A stretch of DNA of 64,000 nt, from positions 39,394,024-39,458,023 of the forward strand of contig CM037788.1 in NCBI GenBank assembly GCA_021229015.1. The letters run 5' to 3'. Positions 22,553-34,199 of this stretch are shown in pieces. Below the pieces are notes generated by a model. That model saw only the letters and a list, made by a program, of their open reading frames with translations, was not told the DNA's origin and ran no database searches. The translations under genes were made by a program, and so were the position numbers. The stretch's first letter is position 1. Every line of letters begins with the position of its first letter. The DNA is from Solen grandis (Eukaryota > Mollusca > Bivalvia > Adapedonta > Solenidae).

Positions 22553-23800
22553 CTTTAACTTGAACCTCTGCTGGTTGAATATTGTAAGATGCACTGGGCG
22601 TTTCCCGTTCCACCGAAGTTGGGGTGTAGGTTTGTTCTCGCTCTGTCGCAACGACAGGATACGTTTGTTCCCTCTCCACTGTGGCCCCCTGGTAAGCTGC
22701 CAACTGTTCTCGCTCGGCCACATGATGTATACTCATATCCTGTGCCGTGTTCTGAATACTTTCCACATCGTTCATTTGTGTCCTCACTACCTCCGTATTC
22801 GGAGGAAAAGTTTGAGTCCTCAAAGCCTCAAAGGCTTCTAGGGTTGATTGTATGTTTTGTGAACGTAATGATTCAGGGATGCTATCAGCATCGAGTCTAT
22901 GCATCCTCGCCAGCATATCCATGCTTGAATGCAACGGGGGTAGAGTGTTCTCCGCACTTGCACGGTTTGCACTAACGGGCGATTGCTGTCTGGTCTTTTT
23001 TGGGTAGGGGGGTGGGACAAAAGAAGAGTTAAGGTCTTCCGGTTCCGGTGCTTTTCTGCGTCCAGATTTAGTGTTTGTTGAGGCAGGTGTGTTTATTGTT
23101 TCCACACTCGGCAGATGTGCCGACTGTTGTTTTAAACTTCTGTTCACTGCAGCGATCTGACTCTCTAACACAGCGATTTGAGTCTCGACCTCCGCTGTAG
23201 TCAGAGATTCTTTACTCGTATGTGGAGGTAACAAGTCCTTTCCTAAGGTCACAGGTGCAAGTGAAACCGGTAATGACATGGATAGACTGTGTTCCAAATG
23301 AGTCTGCCGGATATGTTTTGGTGATAAATGCGAGATCGGGGGGATTCTCTGGGTGCCAGGATGGAACCCTGGGAACTGTGCCATTGGCGGTGCTTTTGCG
23401 TATATTTCTGGTGACGATATTGGCACAGCCTGCTTTTGAAATGAATCAACAGGTGGGGGAGGACGTATCTGCGCCCCACCAGAGTATGCAGGGGAGATTG
23501 AGGGGGAGACAACTGTGGAATTGACAGTTGATACAGTATACTGGGAGCTGGCCGATGTAGCATATGAGGTGACCGGTTCGTACGACGCTGCTGAAGACAT
23601 GGGCTGAAGGGATGGCCGTAATGATGCAATAGTGTGAGCACTCCGCGGGGACAGAGGGGGTGGGGGAGGGGGCGGGGCAGGTGGAGACACATCCTTATCC
23701 TCCTGGGCAGCTAGCGCAGCTGCCTGGGCCTCTTTATGCTGCTGCTCCAGGTAGTCTGCACTGGCACGCAGCCACTGGGGTGTGTCATTGGGCGTGTTAT
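22553..23800 (-). CDS. Unrecognised proline-rich, probably nuclear protein, large exon
   Basis: 1248-bp exon between acceptor TTGTTACAG (before 23800) and donor GTAAGC (after 22553), phase 1 to phase 1. It begins DTPQWLRASADYLEQQ, an Ala/Gln helix. Next is an SPPAPPPPPPPLSP tract and a long Ser/Pro-rich stretch. A predicted coiled coil follows (TAEVETQIAVLESQIAAVNR), then a basic patch with GRRKAPEPED and YPKKTRQQ that could be a nuclear signal. It ends in a run of EREQ-type motifs (AEREQLAAY, VEREQTYPV, TEREQTYTP, VERETPS). I do not recognise the family. The open frame of more than 400 codons, clean splice sites and frame match to 40237-40404 make it a real exon. Downstream exons are not found before the gap. 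Confidence 0.85.
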
Positions 23801-24271
23801 CTGTAACAAGAAACAAAAACTTAACATCTCAACTTTTTTATAAGCAAGTTAAGTCCAATACATCAAGGTATTCAGATAATTATTTCAAATGGGGGAGGGT
23901 CCCTTAAGACTTTAGTGACCCTTATTAATATAAATGAACACATTCTGAAATATTTGTGAGTCATTCAGACTATTTGTTGGATTTTGTGTATCATGTAAAA
24001 CTCCATATCTCTCATATCATCCATTACAAGACATGTACGGTATCAACAATCATTATTCCCACAAACAAATCAAATTGAAAAGACAAATTAACTTACCAAA
24101 TGACCAAAAAAAAAATCTAGGCAACTAAAACTCTGTGAATTACTTTTTTTTTCACCTCCATTTTTAAAGGTAAATTTGACCCATGACACTTAGTTTTGCA
24201 ATTAAGTCTGTCCACTATTTCAAATGACACACAGCCCTTAATAGTGCAATTGGGAAAACTGCATGTTTCCT
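23801..24271. other. Intron sequence, no feature seen
   Basis: AT-rich start of the long intron of the unknown gene. I see nothing distinctive. Confidence 0.35.
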
Positions 24272-24545
24272 TTAACCCTTTAGTATATCATGAGTATATT
24301 AATGTAAAAATTCATTCATTTATGGATGAATATCAATTTACTGGACATTAAATAGTATTTATATAACTGAAATAATGATTTTTCTTCTTTGAAATGCAGA
24401 CTCACTTTCTAGATCTGAGGCAAAATATTGTATTCATGAGCAAATAGAAGAGTCCCTAACCAGACAGCTCCTCAAAAGGGCTGTCTGACCTGAACTGATC
24501 TGTTAGCCAAGGCGTCAATGCATGTTGTAGGATGTAAAGGGTTAA
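24272..24545 (+). mobile_element. TTAA miniature element, family 2
   Basis: TTAACCCTTTAGTATATCATG at the left and GATGTAAAGGGTTAA at the right. The interior GCTCCTCAAAAGGG...TGTCTGACCTG matches the copy at 58569. Confidence 0.65.
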
Positions 24546-24975
24546 AAATGTTACAAAATTTCCTGTTCAATAAATGTATACATGAATCAAGAATACATTT
24601 GATAGTCACTCATGCATGCAAAAACAGTTCATTTCACGGTAATCATACATCATACACACACATTTTATACAACTGTTGTTTTTTTTCTAAGCCTGGTGGT
24701 TCTGTGTATACACCCAAGGAAATAAATTTATTACATCATGCTTAATCATTTGTCAACACCAAAGTTTAATACCACATTATTAAATTCTACACAAGGTATG
24801 TTCTTGTACAGTAAGTTAAGTTTTTTTTTAAACAATCATGGTACCAAACAACTGATGTGTTGTTTGATGATTCCTACAAAGAAATGACTAAAACAAATTC
24901 AGTGTTTTTCCTGGAGCACACTATTGCCCATTCTGACCCTCAGTGTAAATGAGCCCTAAATATTCAAAATTTGTG

Positions 24976-25226
24976 ACTTGACTATTTGAGTTTACCGTCG
25001 CTTCAACAGTATTTCAGTCATATAGTGATGTCCAGCTAATTACAGGTGGAAGAAGACCCCGAATGCACAGAGGCATCCGGTTAGAACCACCGACCTACCA
25101 CAAGCCAGCTGGAAGGCTTCCTCACATGAAAATCCAAATGACCCTGCCGGGTTTCGAACCCACACGGTGAGGGGCTGAGTGAGTTCTAAAGTCAGCGACT
25201 TTACCGTCTCGGCCAAGGAGGCCCTA
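24976..25226 (-). repeat. tRNA-derived SINE
   Basis: On the minus strand it starts GGCCTCCTTGGCCGAGACGG (A-box-like) and carries GGGTTCGAAACCC (B box) with a long variable arm, as in Leu/Ser-type tRNAs. A body with GGTTCTACC.. and AATTAGCTGGAC follows, ending TGACTGAAATACTGTTGAAG. A second copy is at 59119-59371. Confidence 0.75.
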
Positions 25227-25352
25227 AAAATTTGTCATTTTATCTATATAACAAGGGTTCATTTGTACCCCGTTTGGAAATGTTATATATAAAAAAAAAA
25301 ACTGCAAATTACTTTCAAGTTAACTAAAAACAAAATATGAAGTGTACAGCCT

Positions 25353-25594
25353 TTAACCCTTTCCCTCATAGAGGACACCATGAAAAGACCTATACGAACA
25401 GCATAAAACCAGATCAGCCTGCGAGTATCTCACAGGCTGATCAGGTTTTATGCTGTTCGCTGCTCCTCAGTAGTCTGAAAATGAGGATTTTATAATTAAA
25501 TTTGGTAAGGTTTAACTGTGGTTTTCTGCAGATCAGGCTTTATGTGATACCTATTGAGTGCGTCAAAATGAGTCTGTATGAGAGAAAGGGTTAA
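25353..25594 (+). mobile_element. TTAA miniature element, family 1
   Basis: TTAACCCTTTCCCTCATA at the left, TATGAGAGAAAGGGTTAA at the right, hairpin with apex GCGAGTATCTCAC. Confidence 0.85.
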
Positions 25595-25679
25595 CATATG
25601 TCAATTTAATCATTAATTATTTTAGTATAGATCTATAATGTTGCTATCATTTTGGGATTAACCAAAGCAAGAAAAATAT

Positions 25680-25870
25680 ATATTTCATGCAGTCATAAAG
25701 CAACTTCCAGGTAAATACAGGTAGAGGAAAACCCACAGTGCAGAGAGGCACCTGGGTAGAACCACTGAAATACCACCATCTGCTGGAAGGCTTTGTAAGT
25801 GACCCAACCATGACTAGTGTCAACAGCCAGAGGGGCTAAGCAAAGTCAGTGATGTGATGATAACTTCTCA
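25680..25870 (-). repeat. Degenerate SINE fragment
   Basis: It keeps the body motif of the SINE at 24976 (CAGGTAAATACAGGTAGAGGAAAACCC, CAGAGAGGCACC, TGCTGGAAGGCTT) but has lost a recognisable tRNA head. Confidence 0.45.
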
Positions 25871-25885
25871 GGCATGTTCCAGAGT

Positions 25886-26341
25886 TAGAGCTGGGTGGAA
25901 TTCATCGATGCATCGATATATTGCCATTTTTGGCTGACGATACAGAATTGCGATTCTTACCTCAAGAATCGATTTTCAAATGATACTGGTGTAAACCTGC
26001 GAAATTGAATATGCCACTTGGCCTGCCGCTTATATCTCAAGCATTAAGTGTCTATTTCATTAAGTCGTCGTTGCCTTTTACTGACTAGATTGACTAGTAG
26101 ACTAGATTTCAAAATAAAATAGATTTTTTGAAAACAAAAAAAACAAACTTAAAAATGATTTTTTTTCCCCCCATGTGCCTAATCATCATAGAAACATGGA
26201 TGCAGAAATCTAATTTACAGCAGAAATCTATTAGTTGGCCATGTCAGAACTACATTATTTGTATATTGTCAAGTATTGTGATACTGTATGGTATATAATA
26301 TCGTGATACATCGTAATACTTTTCTGCTGATAACCAGCTTT
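25886..26341 (+). mobile_element. hAT-like miniature element
   Basis: Starts TAGAGCTGGGTGGAATTC with a CATCGATGCATCGATATATCG-like block, and ends GATAACCAGCTTTG. It is homologous throughout to the element at 40998-42148, which has clear 8-bp target duplications. Here the duplication is not obvious. Confidence 0.55.
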
Positions 26342-26497
26342 GTCCTGAATATCCATTTTATATCAAATCTTTGGATGGATAAGCTGAAAACTAATGTTTG
26401 TTTGTTGGGTTTAACTTCCCACTGACAATATTTCAATCATTTTGAGACTGTCTTCTCAGTGATTAATCTAGACGTGCGTCTTGCGTCAGAGAAACAT

Positions 26498-27846
26498 AAC
26501 AAGAGGCCCATGATGGCCCTAAATCGCTCACCTGAGATAAATAGGTTGACCCAAGGAACATCTGTTCCAATTTATTTTAAAATCTGGCCAGTAGTTTTGA
26601 AGAAGATGATTTTTAAAGTTTTCATATTTTTTTTCTTTTTGTAGCCATGGCAACCACAGTTCTATATGGATCAAGTTTATTTTAGGAACTTTTGTAAAGG
26701 TTGACCCAAGGATCATTCCTGTCAAGTTTAATCAAATTCTGTCCAGTGGTTTCAGAGGAAATGTTGATTAAAGTTTTCCCTATATACATATTAGGCAAAT
26801 AAGCCCCGCCCCTGGCGGCCATGTTTATTACGGATCGGAATTTTTTTTAGCAACTTTGGTAGAGGTTGACCCAAGGAACATCTGTACCAATTTATTTTAA
26901 AATCTGGCCAGTAGTTTTGAAGAAGATGATTTTTAAAGTTTTCATATTTTTTTTTCTTTTTGTTGCCATGGCAACCAGAGTTCTACATGGATCAACTTTA
27001 TTTTAGCAACTTTTGTGAAGGTTGACCCAAGGATCATCCCTGCCAAGTTTAATCAAATTCTGTCTAGTGGTTTCAGAGGAGATGTTGTTTAAAGGTTTCT
27101 CTATATACATATAAGGCAAATAAGCCCCGCCCTTGGCGGCCATGTTTTTTTACGGATCGGAATAATTTTAGCAACTTTGGTAGAGGTTGACCCAAGGAAC
27201 ATCTGTACCAAAGTATTTTGAAATCTGACCAGTAGTTTTGAAGGAGATGATTTTTAAAGTTTTCATTTTTTTTCTCTTTTTGTTGCCATGGCAACCAGAG
27301 TTCTACATGGATCAACTTTATTTTAGCAACTTTTGTGAAGGTTGACCCAAGGATCATCCCTGCCAAGTTTAATCAAATTCTGTCCAGTGGTTTCAGAGGA
27401 GATGTTGTTTAAAGGTTTCTCTATATACATATAAGGCAAATAAGCCCCGCCCCTGGTGGCCATGTTTTTTTACGGATCGGAATAATTTTAGCAACTTTGG
27501 TAGAGGTTGACCCAAGGAACATATGTACCAAATTATTTTGAAATCTGGCCAGTAGTTTTGAAGGAGATGATTTTTAAAGTTTTCAAATTATTTTTCTTTT
27601 TGTTGCCATGGCAACCAGAGTTCTTCATGGATCAACTTTATTTTAGCAACTTTTGTAGAGCCTCACCCAAGGAACATTCCTGCCAAGTTTCATTAAATTC
27701 TGTCCAGCGGTTTCAGAGGAGATGTCGTTTAAAGCAAATTGTTGACGACGGACGACACACGACGGACGACGCACGACGACGGACGCCGGACGAAGGGCGA
27801 TCACAAAAGCTCACCTTGAGCACTTTGTGCTCAGGTGAGCTAAAAA
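26498..27846 (+). repeat. Tandem-bearing dispersed repeat (family A), copy 3
   Basis: AACAAGAGGCCCATGATGGC, CGCTCACCTGAG, then four units of about 320 bp, a GACGGACGACACACGACGG microsatellite, then the terminal hairpin AGCTCACCTTGAGCAC-TTT-GTGCTCAGGTGAGCT followed by AAAAA. It is very close to 889-2199. Confidence 0.85.
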
Positions 27847-28414
27847 TCAAGAATGAAGCACGATTTCAAAATATGTGCATCCCGTCGGACGCATGCAAAT
27901 TTGATAATTGAAACCCGAAATAACATAGTTAATGATCTGCCTGCACTGTTTAATCGGTTCAATTTCATAATGGTTAAAAGTCAAGGGTTTTCCCCAGGTG
28001 TGTTTGACTTGCCTGCCAATGTGCGACATGCTTTGATTTTGCTACCATATCATAATCCCTACTGCGACCTGTGTTTACATGCACTGAAATACACACGCGT
28101 GTGTATATCTTCTCCAAATCACCTGTCGGGATTAATCACTGTTAAATATCAAAACATTGCTGACTGCAGAGTTAAAATGCATTTGTATATTTAAAATCTT
28201 TCTAGATGAAATCCATGACAAATAATATCATGAAAACATAAATCTATAATAATGATCTATATGATTACATCAATTTTGCACAATTTCTATTTAGAATGAA
28301 GTTTAGACCCATTTTTTCGTGTCTTTAACCCATTGTTTTGGTGCTCAGACCCATTGATTAGAAAGATGTGCACCATTTGACCCATAGTAATGAATTTCTA
28401 GATTAATCTCTGTC
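27847..28414. other. Intron sequence, no convincing gene
   Basis: A 113-codon open frame crosses 27853-28194 but has no splice sites or family resemblance. Otherwise AT-rich. Confidence 0.35.
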
Positions 28415-28700
28415 TTCTTAAGACAAATATAGTTCTGCCACACTGCAGTATCACATTGTAGAGGTGGATTATACCACACCCAGTCAAATCATCCACCAGT
28501 CCTGAAACTAATCTTATAATAAGGGAGTTTCTGAGCCTTATATGCTGAGTGCCAAGCAAGGGAACTATACCAGTACCATTTTTTTTTTTTTTAACGACTT
28601 TGATATGTCACGGCTGGGGATAAAATCCATGACCTCCTGCTCCCAAGGCAGATGCTCTAAACAGTCGGCCACTAGGGACTGTAATGTGTAATAAGATTTA
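28415..28700. repeat. S1-type repeat and tRNA-like remnant
   Basis: CTGCCACACTGCAGTATCAC.. continues into CCAGTCCTGAAAC, as in the S1 family. Next to it, at about 28610-28690, the minus strand has TAGTGGCCGACTGTTTAGAGC and GGATTTTATCCCC, a decayed tRNA-like SINE head. Confidence 0.45.
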
Positions 28701-28734
28701 TCACACACTGGACTAATTAAGCCAGGTAAGGGCA

Positions 28735-29090
28735 TTAAGGGTGCTGTGGCCCAGGTGTATTGTACCCGACTGCAGATCCAAGGTTGTGGGTTCAAGACCC
28801 ATTGCGCCCAGATGCAAAGTATTGGTCCAACCCAGGAACTGTCAGAGGATTAGTATAAGTTGTAATGACTGAATCCCCCAAAGTATAAATAAGTTTAAAG
28901 TAAGCCTGATAAGAACTTTATCATTTTCATGCCTGTTGGTTAGTGTTTATTTCAATCAATGATAAATCTGTTTTAAGTCTCAAGTCTTTCCTTGTACTAA
29001 ACACTGATCATACCTTATCAAGGTTTTTCCTTGGATATAAGTGACCCCTTGTTATATATATCGACAAATTTTTAAACACTTTTGGGTCAT
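28735..29090 (+). repeat. tRNA-headed dispersed repeat (R1), uninterrupted copy
   Basis: A-box-like TGGCCCAGGTGTATTG and B-box GGGTTCAAGACCC are followed by a tail (AAGTATTGGTCCAACCCAGG .. GACAAATTTTTAAACACTTT). The same tail at 37150-38475 is split by a 1-kb transposon, so this copy shows the empty target site (GATAAGAACTTTATC). Confidence 0.7.
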
Positions 29091-29970
29091 TTTGACAATT
29101 GGAGTACCCTGTCTTAGCATGTCATGCTTCATATATCTTAATTCATTAATTTCGAGCAACTTCTCTTTTCATCCTCATTAATATCTCACAATATTTACTT
29201 CATTTGCTTCATTGATTTTTATTTAATTTCACTGTTAAATCAAAGTCCCCATCATCTTTGTTTAAAAGCCCTGTAATTGTTTGAAAAACCATCCGGATTG
29301 TTGCTCAGATAAACCACTTCATAACCTCAGGCAATATAACAAGGGACATAATTATTCAACTGTACAATACCAGTTTAACATACAAACTGTATTGTGTCTG
29401 TAGCAAATTGTGTATTGGTTAAAAATGTGTAGTCAATCAACAGATGTTTAATTTCACTATAAACATTGATGAAAGACTTGAATGTGCTTTATTATGGTGT
29501 ATTGAAAGAGGACCTATAGGTCATTTATTACACTGCACTAAAAAGTGATTCTCATTTCAGGGGCAAGGAGTAACGATGGGAAGGAACGGAAAAAATTAAT
29601 TTAAATTAATTTACTTTGAAGTTTTATGAAAGGTGTGACCTTTTGACAGTGATCATTAATCACCAAAATTGCAGTATGTTCAAGACCAAAATTTGAAGTA
29701 ATTTTATTAAAAGGCATGATTTGGTGAATGTGGCTCAATATTGGCTCCAAATATGATCCAAATAAAGAAGGGCCTAGGATAGGGAACACGGATTTCAATA
29801 ATTAAGACCAAAAATCAGGAATTTTTCTTAAAATTTGCAGGTAATGTTGCATGTTAAATGTGCAAATCCATAAATATATATTCATTTAAAAATCCTTCTA
29901 GTTACCAATGCTTTAGTTGGCCCATCAGTCCATATAAACTTAGTACTTAGGCCATATGGATGAATATTCC
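29091..29970. other. Intron sequence, no feature seen
   Basis: AT-rich. No exon or repeat boundary identified. Confidence 0.3.
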
Positions 29971-30212
29971 TTAACCCTTTCCCTCATAGAGGACACCATG
30001 AAAAGACCTATGCGAACAGCATAAAACCAGATCAGCCTGCGAGTAACTCGCAGGCTGATCAGGTTTTATGCTGTTCACTGCTCCTCAGTGGTCTGGAAAT
30101 GAGGATTTTGTAATTAAATTTGGTAAGGTTTAACTGTGGTTTTCTGCATATCAGGCTTTATGTGGTACCTATTGAGGGCGCCAAAATGAGTCTATATGAG
30201 GGAAAGGGTTAA
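29971..30212 (+). mobile_element. TTAA miniature element, family 1
   Basis: Near-consensus copy with TTAACCCTTTCCCTCATA and TATGAGGGAAAGGGTTAA. The central arms are 33 bp with one internal mismatch plus a decayed end. Confidence 0.9.
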
Positions 30213-32010
30213 ATCATGACTGCAACTAAAATGAACTTGATGTCTGGTGGATAGGCCCCTACCATGTTTTTTTGTTTGTTTTGTTTTTTTAACATTTTCA
30301 ACATTAAATGACACATTTTAATGATTTCTTAGTGCTTGGGGATATAAAAATCAATAATATTCAGAAATAATAAATCTTATTTTATATAAAATCTTAAAAT
30401 ACCCATTTAATTTTGCCCTTATGTTGTGTTTTCTATGCATTATTCCTTCATACTTATTGACTAGCAGTTACATTGCTTGATGAATGATTAAATAAATATC
30501 CAAATAACCATATTAATTCCTGCCTGGAAAAAAAATAAAAAAATGAATGTGAGTTTAAGTGATTTGTTTCATGAAATAATTCTTAAACTGTTATGTAAAT
30601 CATGTTATTGTTTCAAATTCTTTTAATCATTTTAATATTTTCGTTTTTCAAAAAATGAAAGTCAATCTGCAAAAACTGATGACAATTACAAACGCAACCT
30701 ATTTTTGATTATTTTTTTATTTGCATGGCCAAAGATAGATGTGCATCTACCCTGCAGAATACTAAAAACATGTCTTATTAGCCTTAAACAAAAAATGAAA
30801 GTATTATCTTTAACTTTTTCACACTTTCAGCAAATGTTCGCCATCTTGGCAGTTAAAAAGCTGTCTTTTTGTGAAGATTGGAGGAAATATGTACAGAAAA
30901 AGGGAATTTGTTCAGTAAATTTTAGTCATGGTTGCTCCTTTTTTTTTTTCATTTCTTTCATTAATTCTATTGTACTCTAATGAAAATGTTTGATGCCAAT
31001 ATCCGATCTACATGAATTTTACTCTCTTTTTTTTTTCCAATGCTTTTTCCTTGATTTAGATCTACTTGTATCTGATATTGCAGTCAAAAATTTGAAATTC
31101 CAAGCATTTTTATCCTGATAAAAATTTGTGATAATTGCCTATTTAATTATTGTGGTAGGGCATCAAAGCAGACGACAATTATCAGTCTGGTACCCGACTC
31201 ATCTCAGCATATGTCTGTCAATCAGTGAAAGTGGGTGGGGTATGCATATAATAAACACACTCATTACACAGTCATGCCAGGGCTACTAATTAGTTTGCCT
31301 GTCAAAGCAATACCATGGGCTTTTGGTTATGAAAATCTGGTTCACACCAGTTTTGCCAGGAGATCATGATCATGATCCAGTACCATAAACAGAATGCAAA
31401 CAAGGCCAATTTGAGGAATTTTCAAAACGCCCGAGGTCAAATTCTGGGACATTTTTTTTGGGATTTTCAGGACGTATAATACATCTATGTCCGCTTATTG
31501 AAACCCCTGAGTGAATATTTGTTTACTAATATCAATGATGTATAAAACTAAAATAAAACTTTGGGATAGTTTAGTTTATTTTCTCAAGGACCTCACCTTC
31601 AATCTGTGTCTACCCTTTTTTTCCCCTTCTTAAATAAATACAAGGCAATATAAAATCTTAGATTGAGATGGATATTTTTTTATTTTCCTTTAAAAAAAAA
31701 TATGGGTTGTGGGGTAAAATAAAGGTTTGGTCGGATAACCAGAAACAAACCTTTGTTTTAGTGCCTTAGTAGTAGATAATCTGGCTGAATGTGGTATCAT
31801 GCCATTCATGTATGCAGTGTGATATCACATTTAGACAACACTAATTTGTTACTTGTTATATCAATGTACCCAAATGACTGAAACACTATTGATGGGGTGG
31901 TATATCTAAACAAATAGAAAAGCAATCCATTTTCCAGACAATTAATAAAACCCTCCTTTTATGTAATACTTATGTTTATCCCTTGAGTGAGCCATTAAGT
32001 TCCATTGGAT
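30213..32010. other. AT-rich intron sequence, no gene seen
   Basis: Long AT-rich stretch with poly-T runs. Short open frames show no family resemblance or splice context. Confidence 0.35.
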
Positions 32011-32246
32011 CTTTCCCTCATAGAGGACATCATGAAAAGACCTATGCGAACAGCATAAAACCAGATCAGCCTGCGAGTAACTCGCAGGCTGATCAGGTTT
32101 TATGCTGTTCGCTGCTCCTCAGTGGTCTGGAAATGAGGATTTTGTAATTAAATTTAGTAAGGTTTAACTGTGGTTTTCTGCAGATCAGGCTTTATGTGGT
32201 ACCTATTGAGGGCATCAAAATGAGCCTAAATGAGGGAAAGGGTTAA
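32011..32246 (+). mobile_element. TTAA miniature element, family 1 (left tip lost)
   Basis: It begins at CTTTCCCTCATAGAGG without the TTAACC tip. The right end GAGGGAAAGGGTTAA is intact, and so is the full hairpin. Confidence 0.85.
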
Positions 32247-32891
32247 GTACAAGGCTGGGAGATCTGCCCTAAACCTTTATTTGTTGAATTTCTCTTTCAA
32301 AGTCAGTGGTTCATTTCATATATATACGTCTGGTTGTTTATTGTAAAACAGTTTAACACAATTATATTTCCCCCAAGCTTATATTTTGTATATATTCATT
32401 ATCTTTTAAATAGCATAAAGCAAAATATAATTTCGGAAATAGTTTGGTTGAATGGGAAAGTAAACACTCAAGGTGCCAAGTGGGTTGTCTGGGAGGTATT
32501 TTTGTACATCCCGCACCTTTTTTTAAATGATATTGATGGTATTTCATGGATCTTTTTCTTGGCAGACAGTGTAATTGAATAATAAAAATGTCAAATAAGA
32601 ATGTAGCATGTTTCCTGTAGAAAGCTGTAACCTTTCCCTTGGAAAAAAGGAATAATTTGCTGGATGATTCTGTAATCTATTGCTCATCTTGTCTGGGTTG
32701 TAGGCACCGTTTAGCTCATAGTTTTTTCTTTCAATAAAACCAGTCGAGATTCCCAGGCCATGGAGTTATCGGTTCCTAAACTTGGTTCATAGTCTTGAGA
32801 AGGAATGTCATTGTCATGTCACTTGTTTCACATTGAAAAATAGTATTTGAAGTTAATGTTAAGAAATTGTCAGAAATTGAGCAGCCCCTGT
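32247..32891. other. Intron sequence, no feature seen
   Basis: AT-rich, no exon identified. Confidence 0.3.
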
Positions 32892-33128
32892 TTAACACTT
32901 TCCCTCATAGAGGAAACCATGAAAAGACCAATGCGACCTATGCGAACAGCATAAAACCAGATCAGCCTGCGAGTAACTGTTTTATGCTGTTCGCTGCTCC
33001 TCAATGGTCTGGAAATGAGGACTTAATAATTAAATTTGGTAAGGTTTAACTGTGGTTTTCTGCAGATCAGGCTTTATGTGGTACCTATTGAGTGCGTCAA
33101 AATGAGTCTATATGAGGGAAAGGGTTAA
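32892..33128 (+). mobile_element. TTAA miniature element, family 1, hairpin arm deleted
   Basis: Ends TTAACACTTTCCCTCATA and TATGAGGGAAAGGGTTAA. At the hairpin apex GCGAGTAACT joins directly to GTTTTATGCTGTTCGC, so 14 bases of the second arm are missing. Confidence 0.85.
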
Positions 33129-33772
33129 ACAGGTTACTAACAATAACTTTGGAGACAGCCATTTTGAGATTACAGATAAGTGTTGAATTTTAACAAACGT
33201 TCATCAAAAGATAAACTTCATCTGAAACGTTACGAACAAGTCTTTTACAAACAAAGTGGGTCATATTAATAGTTACTTTGGGGGATCCTCTGCACTTTTA
33301 AAATATACTTGTTAGCTGCCAGATGATTGTAGAATAATAGACAATAACCAGTCCATCACACATTGTAAAACGCAAGTCAGTAGAGAGCATGTAAAATGTA
33401 AACAGATATTGTAAGCGATACCATCTGAGTATTCTGCATTTATTTATAATTAGGAAATATAAGAATGTGTTTTGATTGGATTAAATGACACAGGTAGCAG
33501 ACTCTGCCATTTTTATTGATTTTTCATCTGCACCCAACATGTGCTTTCTAAATAATATACTGTGTACATGTAACGGTAACCAAGTTCTCATTTGAGCTGA
33601 ATGGACTGATGTTTAGTACAAACTAAAAAGATTTTTTTCTGTAAAGCTGTCTGAATTTGCAAGAGATCCCAACTCACTAGAAGTGCAACACTTTGTCTCA
33701 TAGAAAATCTTGTAATCCATGTCCAGTGCCCTGCCAAGAATTTCAGTAAGTGGGGACACTGACCCCTTGTGT
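33129..33772. other. Intron sequence, no feature seen
   Basis: AT-rich, no exon identified. Confidence 0.3.
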
Positions 33773-34014
33773 TTAACCCTTTCCCTCATATATACTCATT
33801 CTGACGCACTCAATAGGTACCACATAAAGCCTGATCTGCAGAAAACCACAGTTAAACCTTACCAAATTTAATTATAAAGTCCTCATTTCAAGACCACTGA
33901 GGAGCAGCGAACAGCATAAAACCTGATCAGCCTGCGAGTTACTCGCAGGCTGATCTGGTTTTATGCTGTTCGCATAGGTCTTTTCATGGTTTCCTCTATG
34001 AGGGAAAGGGTTAA
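33773..34014 (-). mobile_element. TTAA miniature element, family 1 (inverted)
   Basis: TTAACCCTTTCCCTCATATA at the left, TATGAGGGAAAGGGTTAA at the right. Complete hairpin. Confidence 0.9.
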
Positions 34015-34199
34015 AAAAGTGGTCTATCTAAATCTTAATAGGGCACAACATAATTCTGTCATTTTTCATACCTTCAGTCAAAACAGCAGACCCAATAATA
34101 CCAGATCAGTATGTTTCAAACATGTGAGTATACCTCGTCCAAAAACTGTAACATCTTGACATGAGATAATTGACTTTGTGCTTTAAGTATAAATCATAC

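Noticed and set aside
27853..28194. 113-codon plus-strand frame
   Set aside because: No splice sites, domain or codon signal. It lies between repeats in an intron of another gene.
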